DNA from: Cyanobacteria bacterium SBLK
Lineage (GTDB): Bacteria > Cyanobacteriota > Cyanobacteriia > Cyanobacteriales > Spirulinaceae
NCBI GenBank assembly: GCA_017746715.1
Contig: JAGHZQ010000068.1
Location: forward strand, 1-55,764
Direction: 5' to 3'
DNA: 55,764 nucleotides
Made by a program: the position numbers and the translations under genes. This document shows, one piece after another, positions 25,853 to 35,329 of the stretch. Position 1 is the stretch's first letter. Each line of letters starts with the position of its first letter. Under the pieces are notes generated by a model. It was not told the DNA's origin. It did not search any database and saw only the letters and a list, made by a program, of their open reading frames with translations.

Positions 25853-28800
25853 ATGGTTCATGTTAAAAGCGTCGAACTCTCTCATTTTAAGTCATTTGGG
25901 GGAACGACAAAAGTTCCATTACTGACGGGTTTTACGGTCATTTCCGGTCCCAACGGGTCGGGAAAGTCCAATATTCTCGATGCGTTGCTGTTTTGTTTGG
26001 GACTCGCCAGTTCTAAGGGAATGCGAGCGGAACGTCTTCCCGATCTCGTCAATCACAATTATCTTAACCAAAAAGGTACCTCGGAAGTTAGCGTTTCCGT
26101 TACCTTCGATTTATCCGATCTGGTGACGGAAGAATTAACGGAAAACGGAAACTCTAAAAATGGAAAAGTTGGGGAGTGGATGGCAAAAACCGAGGATAAT
26201 ACGGTTAATGGAGAAGCAATAACGGAAAATGACGATCTTTTAGACGTTGAAGAATTAGCAGAAAACGGGCATCATTCCAACTCGATAGAAGATGATGATA
26301 CTCCACGCTTTACCCAAAAAGATTGGACGATAACGCGGCGTTTGCGGGTGACAAAAGGAGGCAACTACTCCTCAAACTATTTTATCAATAGCGAACCTTC
26401 TACGGCGGGAGATTTGCACGAACAATTGCGACAACTGCGGATTTATCCTGAAGGCTATAACATCGTGCTGCAAGGGGATGTTACCAATATTATCAGCATG
26501 AATTCCAAAGAACGCCGACAAATTATCGATGAGTTGGCAGGTGTTGCGGAATTCGATCGCAAAATCGAACGAGTCAAAACCACCTTAGAAGAGGTCAAAG
26601 AAAAAGAGGAACGCTGTCACATTATCCAGCAAGAACTAACGAAGTCTTTGGAAAAATTGGCAGGCGATCGCATCAAGGCAGAAAAGTATAAAAAGCTCAA
26701 AGCGCAAATTCAAGAAAAACAACAATGGGAAGCGATCGTGATTTGGCGTTCTTTGCAGCAGCAGGAACGAGAAATCCAAGAGAAAATTACCAAAGGAGAG
26801 ATAGAATTAACAAAATTAGGAGAGAAGTTAGAGAAACTCGCCCAACAAATCGAGGAAGAAACGAAAAAGTTAGATGAACTCAATTCCCGAGTGAAAGAAT
26901 TGGGAGAAGACGAACAACTTTCAATCTCTTCTAAATTAGCCAGTCAGAAACTCAAACGCAGTCAACTGCAACAACAGCAAGAGAATTTAAAAACTCTGCT
27001 TCAACAAACTCAAGAAACTATTGTTCGTACCACGAAAGAAATCGAACAGTTCCGCGATGAATTCGATCGCCTCAGTCAAGAACAATCCATGTTAGAAAAT
27101 GAAACAATGGAGAAATTAACCGAAGAATGCGATCGCGATCGCAATAATTTAGCAGCTTATAAAGACCAAGCGAATGAACTCGCCGCAGCCTCGGAAATTT
27201 GGGTACAACAGCAAGCCGCTTTGAGCAAGCATATTGGTTCTCTACAAAAACTAATCGATCCGCAACGGACGGAACGGGCGCAATTACAAGAACGTCAAAA
27301 TCAACTGGAACAAAAGATAGCCGAACAAACTCAACTGTTGCGATCGGTTGAGGAAGAATTAATCACACAAAATGAGAAATTTTCTAATTTTCAGTCTAAA
27401 TCTTTTGAGTCAGAAATTCAAGCGATCGCGCAACAATTATCAATCGCAGAAGAAGAACGAAAAATTGCTGAAGAAACCCAAAAAAGACTGTTAAACGAAC
27501 AGCGAGAGAAACAGCGAAAATTAGATAAGTTAGAAGCTAAAGCTCAAGCACAACAAGAAGTACAAGGCACTCGGGCATCCCAAGTTATTCTCAAAGCTGA
27601 CATCCCCGGAGTCTGCGGTTTAGTCGCACAATTAGCGCAAGTCGAACCCCATTACAAAATTGCTTTAGAAACAGCTGCGGGAGGAAGATTGGCTAATATT
27701 ATCGTTGAAGATGATACTGTTGCTTCAATCGCCATTCAACTTCTCAAACAAAAGAAAGCAGGACGCGCTACATTTTTACCTTTAAACAAAATTAGAAAGC
27801 CAAAAATTCCCCAATCTTCTCCTTTGAATCATGCCAGAGGATTTGTCGATTTTGCTTTTAATTTAATCGATTGCGATGTTAAATACGAGGGCGTATTTGC
27901 CTATGTTTTTGGCACTACAGTTGTTTTTGAAACCTTAGAAGAGGCACGCGCTAATTTAGGAAAGGCTCGCATTGTCACCTTAGACGGAGAACTCTTAGAA
28001 AGTAGTGGAGCTATGACAGGAGGGAGTATGAATAATCGTTCTTCTCTGCAATTTGGTACCGCAGTTCCGGAAAAATCTCAAGAGATTAATATCCTAACTA
28101 ATCGCTTGAATGAAATTGAAATTATTCTCGAGAAATGCGAGCGATCGCTTTCAGATAAATCCCTAATTGTCAAGGATCTAAACCAAAACTTAACAGAAAT
28201 TCGCCAGCAGCAGCGAGAACAAAACTTACGTCAAGAACAAGCAGAAAAAGAACGAGATCGCCTCTCAAAACAAAAGGAACACTTAACCGTTCAACTTACC
28301 TATAATTGTCAAGAGTCGGGTAATGTAAAAATTCGCTTGCAGGAACTCGCTAAAACTCTACCGGAATTAGAAGAACAACTGCGATCGGGACAAGGAAAAT
28401 TAGCAGAATTAGAAGCCAATCAAACCTCTAGCGAATGGCAGGAAATCCAAACCTTAATTAAAGAACAAGAGCGATCGTTACAAGCTAAAGAACAGGCATT
28501 GCGTCAAGCCGAGAATAAACTCTTAGAACTAGAAAATCAATGCTTGCGCTTACAGGAAAAAGTCCAGCGATCGCGAGAAATTCTCGAAACAGAAAAAAAG
28601 AAAAAAATAGAAGCCGAAGAACAGCAAGTAAAGATCGCTCGATATATTGTTAAAGTCGAAGAACAAATCCAAGAAATAGAAGGGCTTTTGCAACTCTTAT
28701 CCAGCGAATTGATCGAAGCGAAACAGGAACGCGATCGCGCAGAGGAAACCCTTCGCAGTCTCCAAGATCGCCAACAAAAAACCATTTGGCAACAACAAAA

Positions 28801-29596
28801 AGTCCAAGAAAACCAACAAGAACGCCAAGAATCTTTAAACACATTACAGCAACAACGTCAAGAACGAGAATTAGAACTTCCCGATCCCCTTCCCGAAGTC
28901 TCCGATCTCGTCCCTTCAGAAGGAGAAAAACTGACTGTAGAAACCTACAATACTCACATCGAACAATTGCAAAAAGAACTCAAAAATGCTCAACGCCGTC
29001 TCGAAGCCATGGAACCCGTCAATATGTTAGCATTGGAGGAACACGAACGTACAGAAGCACGTTTGCAGGAACTCTCGGAAAAACTGACGACTTTAGAAGG
29101 AGAACGTACCGAACTTTTGCTGCGAATCGAAAATTTTACAACTCTCCGTTTTCGGGCTTTTCGAGAGGCATTTGATGCCGTTAATGAAAACTTTCAAAAC
29201 ATCTTTGCAACCCTCTCAGAAGGCGATGGCTATTTAGGTTTAGACAACGAAGAAGACCCTTTTTCTGGCGGTTTGAATCTCATTGCTCATCCGAAAGGAA
29301 AACCCGTACAGCGTCTTAGTTCTATGTCTGGAGGCGAGAAATCTTTAACGGCTTTGAGTTTTATTTTTGCCTTGCAAAGATATCGTCCTTCTCCTTTTTA
29401 TGCTTTTGATGAGGTGGATATGTTTTTAGATGGTGCCAATGTGGAACGATTGGCAAAAATGATTAAAAAACAGGCAGAACAAGCACAGTTTATTGTTGTG
29501 AGTTTGCGCCGTCCCATGATCGAATCCGCACAGCGTACTATTGGGGTAACACAGGCAAGAGGAGCTTATACTCAAGTCTTGGGGATTAAGTTGTAA
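25853..29596 (+). CDS. smc: Chromosome segregation protein SMC
   Basis: A 1247-residue SMC ATPase. Walker A GPNGSGKS is at 32-39, coiled coils span about 225-575 and 715-1085, and the hinge (about 585-700) contains GVCGLVAQLAQVE and ETAAGGRLANIIVED. The ABC signature LSSMSGGEKS starts at 1155 and Walker B FYAFDEVD is near 1182. Residues about 90-155 are an Asn/Glu/Gly/Asp-rich low-complexity insertion between the Walker A region and ITRRLRV, where other bacterial SMCs have a short loop. ATG 25853. It would act with ScpA/ScpB, not in the window. Confidence 0.96.
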   Translation: MVHVKSVELSHFKSFGGTTKVPLLTGFTVISGPNGSGKSNILDALLFCLGLASSKGMRAERLPDLVNHNYLNQKGTSEVSVSVTFDLSDLVTEELTENGNSKNGKVGEWMAKTEDNTVNGEAITENDDLLDVEELAENGHHSNSIEDDDTPRFTQKDWTITRRLRVTKGGNYSSNYFINSEPSTAGDLHEQLRQLRIYPEGYNIVLQGDVTNIISMNSKERRQIIDELAGVAEFDRKIERVKTTLEEVKEKEERCHIIQQELTKSLEKLAGDRIKAEKYKKLKAQIQEKQQWEAIVIWRSLQQQEREIQEKITKGEIELTKLGEKLEKLAQQIEEETKKLDELNSRVKELGEDEQLSISSKLASQKLKRSQLQQQQENLKTLLQQTQETIVRTTKEIEQFRDEFDRLSQEQSMLENETMEKLTEECDRDRNNLAAYKDQANELAAASEIWVQQQAALSKHIGSLQKLIDPQRTERAQLQERQNQLEQKIAEQTQLLRSVEEELITQNEKFSNFQSKSFESEIQAIAQQLSIAEEERKIAEETQKRLLNEQREKQRKLDKLEAKAQAQQEVQGTRASQVILKADIPGVCGLVAQLAQVEPHYKIALETAAGGRLANIIVEDDTVASIAIQLLKQKKAGRATFLPLNKIRKPKIPQSSPLNHARGFVDFAFNLIDCDVKYEGVFAYVFGTTVVFETLEEARANLGKARIVTLDGELLESSGAMTGGSMNNRSSLQFGTAVPEKSQEINILTNRLNEIEIILEKCERSLSDKSLIVKDLNQNLTEIRQQQREQNLRQEQAEKERDRLSKQKEHLTVQLTYNCQESGNVKIRLQELAKTLPELEEQLRSGQGKLAELEANQTSSEWQEIQTLIKEQERSLQAKEQALRQAENKLLELENQCLRLQEKVQRSREILETEKKKKIEAEEQQVKIARYIVKVEEQIQEIEGLLQLLSSELIEAKQERDRAEETLRSLQDRQQKTIWQQQKVQENQQERQESLNTLQQQRQERELELPDPLPEVSDLVPSEGEKLTVETYNTHIEQLQKELKNAQRRLEAMEPVNMLALEEHERTEARLQELSEKLTTLEGERTELLLRIENFTTLRFRAFREAFDAVNENFQNIFATLSEGDGYLGLDNEEDPFSGGLNLIAHPKGKPVQRLSSMSGGEKSLTALSFIFALQRYRPSPFYAFDEVDMFLDGANVERLAKMIKKQAEQAQFIVVSLRRPMIESAQRTIGVTQARGAYTQVLGIKL

Positions 29597-29635
29597 ACGC
29601 GAGCAAAAATGCAAAAATACTTTGGAGCGATTGCC

Positions 29636-29812
29636 TCACAAAAACACAGAAATCCTCGCATTTAAATAATTAAAATATAAGGCTTTCAGGGCGACGCAAG
29701 TTTGAGTTTGTTCGTCCGTTGCTTCATAAGTCGTTCCGATCCCCCCGGATTCGAGAATGCCTATAATGCAAAAGCGATCGCCGATTAACTCTCCTGCTTG
29801 ATGTCGTTCCAT
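29636..29812 (-). pseudogene. Truncated N-terminus of a Ser/Thr protein kinase
   Basis: From ATG at 29810-29812 the minus strand encodes MERHQAGELIGDRFCIIGIL, then ESGGIGTTYEA and VALKAL, the beginning of a cyanobacterial Pkn2-type kinase with a glycine loop and the ATP lysine. After that the frame leaves the domain and ends, so some 200 or more catalytic residues are missing. The loop reads LESGGIG where LGSGGIG is usual. It is a broken gene or the stub of a deletion. Confidence 0.7.
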
Positions 29813-30000
29813 AGCATCTCCGTTCAATGTATCGATTCCACACCCGCTTTTCGCTATGATAACTTGAGGAAATTCCGCCCGAGTTGGAGAAGTAAAATCG
29901 AAAATTTGCGCTATTATCGGATAATTAGACTACAGCGATCGCACCCGCGACATAAAATTTCATATTTTTCTTATCAAAGATGCTCGAAATGCAGGACACG

Positions 30001-30966
30001 ATGACCGCCGACATTATTCGCCTTCGTTCTGACTTTATCAATACCAAGGTGATCGCCAACAACAACGCCAGACAGGTAGGCGTGGTTAAAGATATTTTAG
30101 TGGATATCGATCGCAGGGAAGTGGTAGCCCTAGGACTGCGCGATAGCATTCTCTCGGTCACGGGAATGCCCAAGTATATGTATTTGACGACGATAGAAAA
30201 AACGGGAGATGTGATTCTCGTTCCCGATGAAGATGTGATTGAAGATGTTGATGTCGAAGCCTATAGCAACCTCGTCAATTGCGAGGTGATTACCGAATCC
30301 GGAGAACTCCTCGGTCGCGTGCGAGACTTTCAATTTAACACGGAAGACGGTCAGGTTATCTCTATTACTATCGCTTCTATTGGTCTGCCGCAAATCCCCG
30401 AACAAGTTCTCAGCACCTATGAATTACCTGTAGATGATATTGCCAGTGTCGGACCCAATCGCATTATTGTCTTTGAAGGTTCCGAAGATCATCTCGTACA
30501 GATTTCTGTGGGAATTTTAGAACGTTTGGGAATTGGTAGCCCCCCTTGGGAACGAGATGAAGAAAGTCTTTATAACACCCCAGTGGTTAAGTCGGATAAT
30601 CAACTCCCTACAGGAATCCCTGTAAATCCACCTCCGAAGCGTCAAAAACGAGCAGAACCGGAATGGGATGAAGATGAGTGGGAAGAAGCACAACCGCGCA
30701 CTCTACCGCGTCGTCAGGCAAAAGCAATGCCCATGCCGGAATATGAAGAAGATCGCTACGATCGCCAAGAAGAATCCAACTGGAATGATGCCCCTCGGGA
30801 TACCTACGAACAACGCGCCTACGTAGAACCCGAACAAGAGTATAAATATGACGAGGATGTTAAGCGAGATGTTTGGGATGATGATGTCAACCCCAAAGAT
30901 TACAAGCCACAAAAACTCAATATTCCCGAAAAAACCAAGATGCCGGAATATGAAGATAATTACTAA
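30001..30966 (+). CDS. PRC-barrel domain protein with acidic tail
   Basis: About 321 residues. Two PRC-barrel domains occupy roughly residues 1-85 (TKVIANNNARQVGVVKDI, DRREVVALGLRD) and 86-180 (NCEVITESGELLGRVRDF). From residue 190 on, the protein is low-complexity, rich in Asp, Glu, Arg, Pro and Tyr, and probably disordered. ATG 30001 (MTADIIRLRSDF) matches the usual cyanobacterial start; an in-frame ATG at 29980 would add seven residues. PRC barrels act in RNA maturation and photosynthetic complexes; the role here is unknown. Confidence 0.85.
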   Translation: MTADIIRLRSDFINTKVIANNNARQVGVVKDILVDIDRREVVALGLRDSILSVTGMPKYMYLTTIEKTGDVILVPDEDVIEDVDVEAYSNLVNCEVITESGELLGRVRDFQFNTEDGQVISITIASIGLPQIPEQVLSTYELPVDDIASVGPNRIIVFEGSEDHLVQISVGILERLGIGSPPWERDEESLYNTPVVKSDNQLPTGIPVNPPPKRQKRAEPEWDEDEWEEAQPRTLPRRQAKAMPMPEYEEDRYDRQEESNWNDAPRDTYEQRAYVEPEQEYKYDEDVKRDVWDDDVNPKDYKPQKLNIPEKTKMPEYEDNY

Positions 30967-30995
30967 AATATAGTAATTAACACAGTAATAAACTC

Positions 30996-31021
30996 GGGGT
31001 AAAATTAGTAAAGTTTACCCC
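30996..31021 (+). terminator. Putative hairpin terminator after the PRC-barrel gene
   Basis: GGGGTAAA (30996-31003) pairs with TTTACCCC (31014-31021) across a 10-nt loop, 30 bp after the stop codon. A U-tract is weak, so confidence is moderate. Confidence 0.5.
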
Positions 31022-31125
31022 CAATCTTAAAATTGGTTGAATCCTCATAATGTCGGCAGATTACACCGAGAACATCTACGCGGAATCCTGTAGATTAAAT
31101 CTTAAATTTGTGAATCTATCTTCTG

Positions 31126-31338
31126 TTGGATTACATATACAAACTAGAAAACTTCAATGATGCAATCAATGAAATAGCAGAGCGCACCAATGGACGACTT
31201 CAACTCACGAGCGTGGTGGAAAATCGCAATCTCAACTCCTCCTCGCTCACATACAGAGAGCTTTACACAGAAGAAACCAAAATGATAATTGCCAAGAGAT
31301 TTGAAAAAGACATTGACTACTTCAAATATACTTTCTAG
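31126..31338 (+). pseudogene. C-terminal fragment of a sulfotransferase-family protein
   Basis: An open stretch of about 70 codons ends SSLTYRELYTEETKMIIAKR then EKDIDYFKYTF. This is the typical ending of Sulfotransfer_2 (carbohydrate sulfotransferase-like) proteins. The PAPS-binding 5' part is absent and the only start is a TTG, so this is a remnant. The 627-bp region from the PRC gene to the globin gene holds otherwise only the hairpin noted at 30996 and no recognisable gene. Confidence 0.6.
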
Positions 31339-31593
31339 AATTATGACAGGTGTGAATTTATCAAGTCAAGAAATAACGTAGTTTATTCGATCTAGTTTTT
31401 GCATGAATCCTTTGCCCCTCGTTAACAGTTCTGGCAGGGTTCATTCGTGAGCCAAATTGCACCTTTAAATTCGTTAATGGCTGGCAAATTTCAAACTCAC
31501 AATTCAACTTCTCAGATAGTAAGAGATCGTAATTGAAATATAGAAGAAAATCAATTATAATCATTTCTTTCAAGTGTTATCTATTCTATTCCA

Positions 31594-32061
31594 ATGAAAC
31601 CAGAAACCATCGAAATTGTTAAATCCACTGCTCCCGTGGTAAAAGAACATGGGAAGGCAATTACTGAAAGAATGTATGAGATTGCTTTTAACGAGCGTCC
31701 CGAGTACAGAAGATTTTTTGAAAATACCCATATGAAGAGTGAGGAAGAAGGTCGCAAACAAGCAGGTAAGCTAGCTGCCTCCGTCTATGCCTATGCAAGT
31801 CATATTGATGAGTTAGAGAAATTGAAAGATGCAGTAGAACATATTGCGAAAGCTCATGTCAATACTCGCGTCATTGCCGAACAGTATCCCGTTATTGGAG
31901 AATGTTTATTGGCTGCAATGAAAGATGTGCTAGGAGATGCTGCGACTCCAGAAGTCATGGCAGCGTGGGCAGAAGCCTATAATAGCTTGGCCGATATTTT
32001 CATTAGCCGAGAAAAAGAAATCTATCGCGAACAAGAAACACAAATTAAAGCGGGTTTATAG
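31594..32061 (+). CDS. Single-domain globin of the flavohaemoglobin type
   Basis: A 155-residue haem protein whose sequence follows the globin domain of flavohaemoglobins and Vitreoscilla haemoglobin. The proximal His is H88 in HIAKAHVN. The B10-position Tyr is Y28, and the C-terminal PVIGECLL...DVLGDAATPE and AWAEAY-SLADIFI segments are closely family-like. The reductase (FAD/NAD) domains are absent and the stop is natural, so it is a stand-alone globin. It probably binds O2 or NO; a separate reductase would be needed for NO dioxygenase activity. ATG 31594. Confidence 0.88.
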   Translation: MKPETIEIVKSTAPVVKEHGKAITERMYEIAFNERPEYRRFFENTHMKSEEEGRKQAGKLAASVYAYASHIDELEKLKDAVEHIAKAHVNTRVIAEQYPVIGECLLAAMKDVLGDAATPEVMAAWAEAYNSLADIFISREKEIYREQETQIKAGL

Positions 32062-32100
32062 AATTTTCCGTGAAAATGAGCCTTCTCTAACCTAATCGCC

Positions 32101-32132
32101 GATCGGGGACATTGAATAGAACATCTCCGATC
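32101..32132. terminator. Hairpin between convergent globin and lipoprotein genes
   Basis: GATCGGGGA (32101-32109) pairs with TCTCCGATC (32124-32132), one G-U, 14-nt loop. It lies in the 139-bp gap between two converging genes and could stop both transcripts. U-tracts are poor. Confidence 0.4.
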
Positions 32133-32200
32133 GCGATCGTACTTAAAAAGGGTTGAGAGCGGGCGATCGCTCGAATTGAATTGATAGACTCATCCAATAA

Positions 32201-32917
32201 TTAATAATTGCGCCAACAGACATCGAGATTACAGATGACAGAAATATGTTGCACGATCGCATCGTCTCGATACTCTTGGGTTTCTCGAGGTAGAGCATTG
32301 AGATCTCGATAAATTCCTGCATATTCGCTCTTTGTTGCATCCGCAGGCGCACCACCACCCAATGTTCCAAAATGAATGCGTTTGTCGGGTTGATTCTGGA
32401 AACTAACCGATTCTCGAGATTCAAGCTCGCTGGTGAAGAAGCTCGCTTCTCCATAAATTTTTTCTGCATCTTCAATTAACATTCCAGCATAAACGCCTTC
32501 TCGCGTTTTAAAATTGGGATTGTTAGTTTGTAACATCGTTACTAAATCCCTATCTTGTAAAGGTTGTTCGGCAGGATGAACGAGATAAAATAAAACCTCT
32601 CCATCCTGACGCACGGCGATCGCATCCGCATCAACAATATAAGGCGATTCGATAACATACTCGACTTCATCTCCCAAAACTTCCTTCACTTCTCTCAAAG
32701 TCATGCCAAATTTAACTTTTCCCATCCCGTCTGGAGAAATTAAAGCAGTATCGCGATCGATAATCTGTTGGCGAGATGCAGTATGAGGTGGTGCAGATTC
32801 TTCAACTGCAGGATTATCGGATTTCTCCGCAGACGTGTCGATCGCCTCGGGATCGGAAGCACAACCGAGGAACAGAAAAAAATTTAACAAACCGATTGTG
32901 ATAATAAATCGTTGCAT
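32201..32917 (-). CDS. Predicted lipoprotein of unknown function
   Basis: A 238-residue protein with a lipoprotein signal: hydrophobic residues 5-17 followed by LFLGCAS, where the Cys (residue 19) would be lipidated. Residues 20-60 are acidic and linker-like. The rest (about 60-238) is a folded domain with GMGKVKFGMTLREVKEVLG, a motif seen in DUF1131/YxeF-like and other periplasmic modules, but no family is assigned. Periplasmic or membrane-anchored by lnt/lgt-type lipidation. ATG start; convergent with the globin gene. Confidence 0.7.
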   Translation of the reverse strand: MQRFIITIGLLNFFLFLGCASDPEAIDTSAEKSDNPAVEESAPPHTASRQQIIDRDTALISPDGMGKVKFGMTLREVKEVLGDEVEYVIESPYIVDADAIAVRQDGEVLFYLVHPAEQPLQDRDLVTMLQTNNPNFKTREGVYAGMLIEDAEKIYGEASFFTSELESRESVSFQNQPDKRIHFGTLGGGAPADATKSEYAGIYRDLNALPRETQEYRDDAIVQHISVICNLDVCWRNY

Positions 32918-33047
32918 TGATCGACTGAAATAGAAGATTTTTCAAGTCTAACGTAAATAAACATGAACTCAGTATGTCCAATCCGGCCCGCCCTCGATAA
33001 TCTTAAACAAAGAACGCCTCATCCTCGAATAACAAGGGATAAAGATT

Positions 33048-35132
33048 ATGGGAATCGATCGCGATCGCTTTGCCGAAATCGTCCAAAAATGCGAAACTAG
33101 CGCGATCGGGAAGCACCTTCCCACTGCTCTCTACGTTCATATTAGCGCCCTCCCCGCCCTCGATCTCGCCTTGCAAGACTACGAACGTTACGCCAGACAA
33201 GCCAGCCAACAAATTCAAGGGGCAACTCTCGTTAAATTTAATACCGAACAACCCAAACTTTCTTACTTATTTTATCCCGATTTCGACATCGATCCCCATC
33301 CCGCCCTATACGCTAGCATCCAAGTCAATCTCGAAACCTTAACGGTCAATTATCGCGACTACAGTACCTCAGAAAATCCCCCTATTCTCCATCGCAAAGA
33401 AACTTTTGTTAATTTAGATTATCCTTTATACGAACAATTTTTTCAACTGACTCGCATTGAAGAAAGATTGGGGTTATTAGATAAATCTGGATTTATTGGT
33501 ACGCGGAGAGAATGGTTGCAAAAATTACATCGAAGAGGAGTAAATATTCGCGGTCATGAAATTATTCAAAAAAAAGATAATCTCGTTCTCACAACCGATA
33601 ATTTAACCCCTCGTATCGATCGCCATAAAGCCGCGATCGTTCGCAAGCATCTTTCTCGTCCCGTACGCGCAGCATTGGAAGCTGAATTATTTGTTCCCGA
33701 TACGACTTTTTTCGATTACGGTTGCGGTTATGGAGGAGATATCGAACGCATCGCCGAACAAGGTTTTCAAAGTTCGGGATGGGATCCTTATTATCGTCCC
33801 GAGGAAGCATTGATTTCTGCTGATATTGTTAACTTGGGGTATGTCATTAACGTGATTGAAAATTTGGTAGAACGGCGAGAATCTTTAATTAAAGCATGGG
33901 AAATGACCCAAAAAATATTGATTGTCTCTGCACAAGTTTTAATCCGAGATAAAATTGACGGTCAACTTGCCTACGAAGATGGCATTATTACCCGTCGTAA
34001 TACCTTCCAAAAATATTACGAGCAAGAAGAGTTAAAAACCTATATCGACCAAGTTTTAGAAGTTGATTCCATTCCTGTTGCTTTGGGAATTTATTTTGTA
34101 TTTCGCGATGAAACAGAAGCCGAAAAATTTCGCGCCTCTCGCTTCCGATCGCGCGCTACAACACCCAGAATTACAATTAAAGTTCGGAAGTTTGAAGACT
34201 ATGCCGAAATGCTAGCACCTTTAATGGCATTCGTTACCGAAAGAGGGCGATTGCCGATCGAAGGAGAATTGGCAGAAGAAGCGGAGATATTAGGAGAATT
34301 TAGTACATATCGACGTGCATTTAAACTGATTTTACAGGCAACTAATGAGGAAGAATGGGAAGCGATCGCGGAGAAACACCGTCAAGATTTAAAAGTTTAT
34401 CTCGCCCTTACTCATTTTAGTAAAAGACCGCAAGCAAGGGAACTAACACCACAAACAAAAGAAGATTTTAAGGCTCTATTTGGCAGTTACAAACAAGCCT
34501 GTTTATTGGCAGATATGATGTTATTAACTGTTGGAGATTTGGAGAATATTTCCGACATTTGCCAAGCGAGTTCGATTGGAAAAAAATACAAAAATTCTTT
34601 TCTCATTCATATTAGCGTCCTCGAAAAGCTCGATCCCTTGTTACGTCTTTATGAAGGATGTGCCAGCCGTACGATCGGGCGTTTAGAGTCGGTAACGGTT
34701 ATTAAATTTCATCTCAACGAACCCAAAATCTCCTATTTATACTATCCCGATTTTGATGACGATCCCCATCCTGCTTTAGAAACGACTATGCAAATCGATT
34801 TGCGAGATTTAGAAGTGAAGTATTGGGAATGCGATCGCGACGATCCTCCCATTCTCCATGAAAAAGAGCAATTAATACCCTCTGATTATCCCAATTATGA
34901 AAAATTTGCCAAATTGAGCCAACAAGAAAGAGATTGGGGATTATTGGAAAAAAGAAATTTGATTCGCAAGCGTCAGGATTGGTTGAAATTTTTGCGCGAT
35001 CGCTGCGTTATTCTCAAAAATTATCGTCTCTATTGGTGCAAGGATGCCGATCCCTATAAATTGAAAACTTTGCGTGCGGAAGTGGCGAGAAGGAAGAGAA
35101 AAAAGCAGTCAAAGAAGCCAGTCAATAATTGA
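33048..35132 (+). CDS. DNA phosphorothioation-associated putative methyltransferase, with internal duplication
   Basis: A 694-residue protein resembling the family annotated as DNA phosphorothioation-associated putative methyltransferase. A class I SAM motif (FDYGCGYGGD) is at 222-231. The N-terminal module (about 6-166) is repeated at the C-terminus (about 518-665): SAIGKHLP-ALYVHIS against SSIGKKYKNSFLIHIS, SYLFYPDFDIDPHPAL against SYLYYPDFDDDPHPAL, and PPILHRKE against PPILHEKE. No dndA-E, dptFGH or ssp genes are adjacent, so it is an orphan here. The substrate is unproven. ATG 33048. Confidence 0.8.
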   Translation: MGIDRDRFAEIVQKCETSAIGKHLPTALYVHISALPALDLALQDYERYARQASQQIQGATLVKFNTEQPKLSYLFYPDFDIDPHPALYASIQVNLETLTVNYRDYSTSENPPILHRKETFVNLDYPLYEQFFQLTRIEERLGLLDKSGFIGTRREWLQKLHRRGVNIRGHEIIQKKDNLVLTTDNLTPRIDRHKAAIVRKHLSRPVRAALEAELFVPDTTFFDYGCGYGGDIERIAEQGFQSSGWDPYYRPEEALISADIVNLGYVINVIENLVERRESLIKAWEMTQKILIVSAQVLIRDKIDGQLAYEDGIITRRNTFQKYYEQEELKTYIDQVLEVDSIPVALGIYFVFRDETEAEKFRASRFRSRATTPRITIKVRKFEDYAEMLAPLMAFVTERGRLPIEGELAEEAEILGEFSTYRRAFKLILQATNEEEWEAIAEKHRQDLKVYLALTHFSKRPQARELTPQTKEDFKALFGSYKQACLLADMMLLTVGDLENISDICQASSIGKKYKNSFLIHISVLEKLDPLLRLYEGCASRTIGRLESVTVIKFHLNEPKISYLYYPDFDDDPHPALETTMQIDLRDLEVKYWECDRDDPPILHEKEQLIPSDYPNYEKFAKLSQQERDWGLLEKRNLIRKRQDWLKFLRDRCVILKNYRLYWCKDADPYKLKTLRAEVARRKRKKQSKKPVNN

Positions 35133-35329
35133 TAACTACGATCGCATTTCGATCGGGCAAAGTAATCGCGTATATCGGGTATTTGTGGAGTGCGATCGTT
35201 TTGCCATATTAGCGGAATTGCTTGATTGGAGAAAAAAGAGAACTCTCCTGATTTTCAGATTTTCTTAATTGGAGGAGAAAGGAGAAAGTGATAATCTTTG
35301 ACTCGGTAAAGATAAAAGAACCAAAAAAC

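Noticed and set aside
31361..31573. Minus-strand 70-codon frame upstream of the globin gene
   Set aside because: No recognisable features; occupies the globin promoter region.
33048..35132. Two separate genes fused by error because of the internal duplication
   Set aside because: The reading frame is continuous and the middle and linker are not duplicated, so one protein with repeated ends is more likely.
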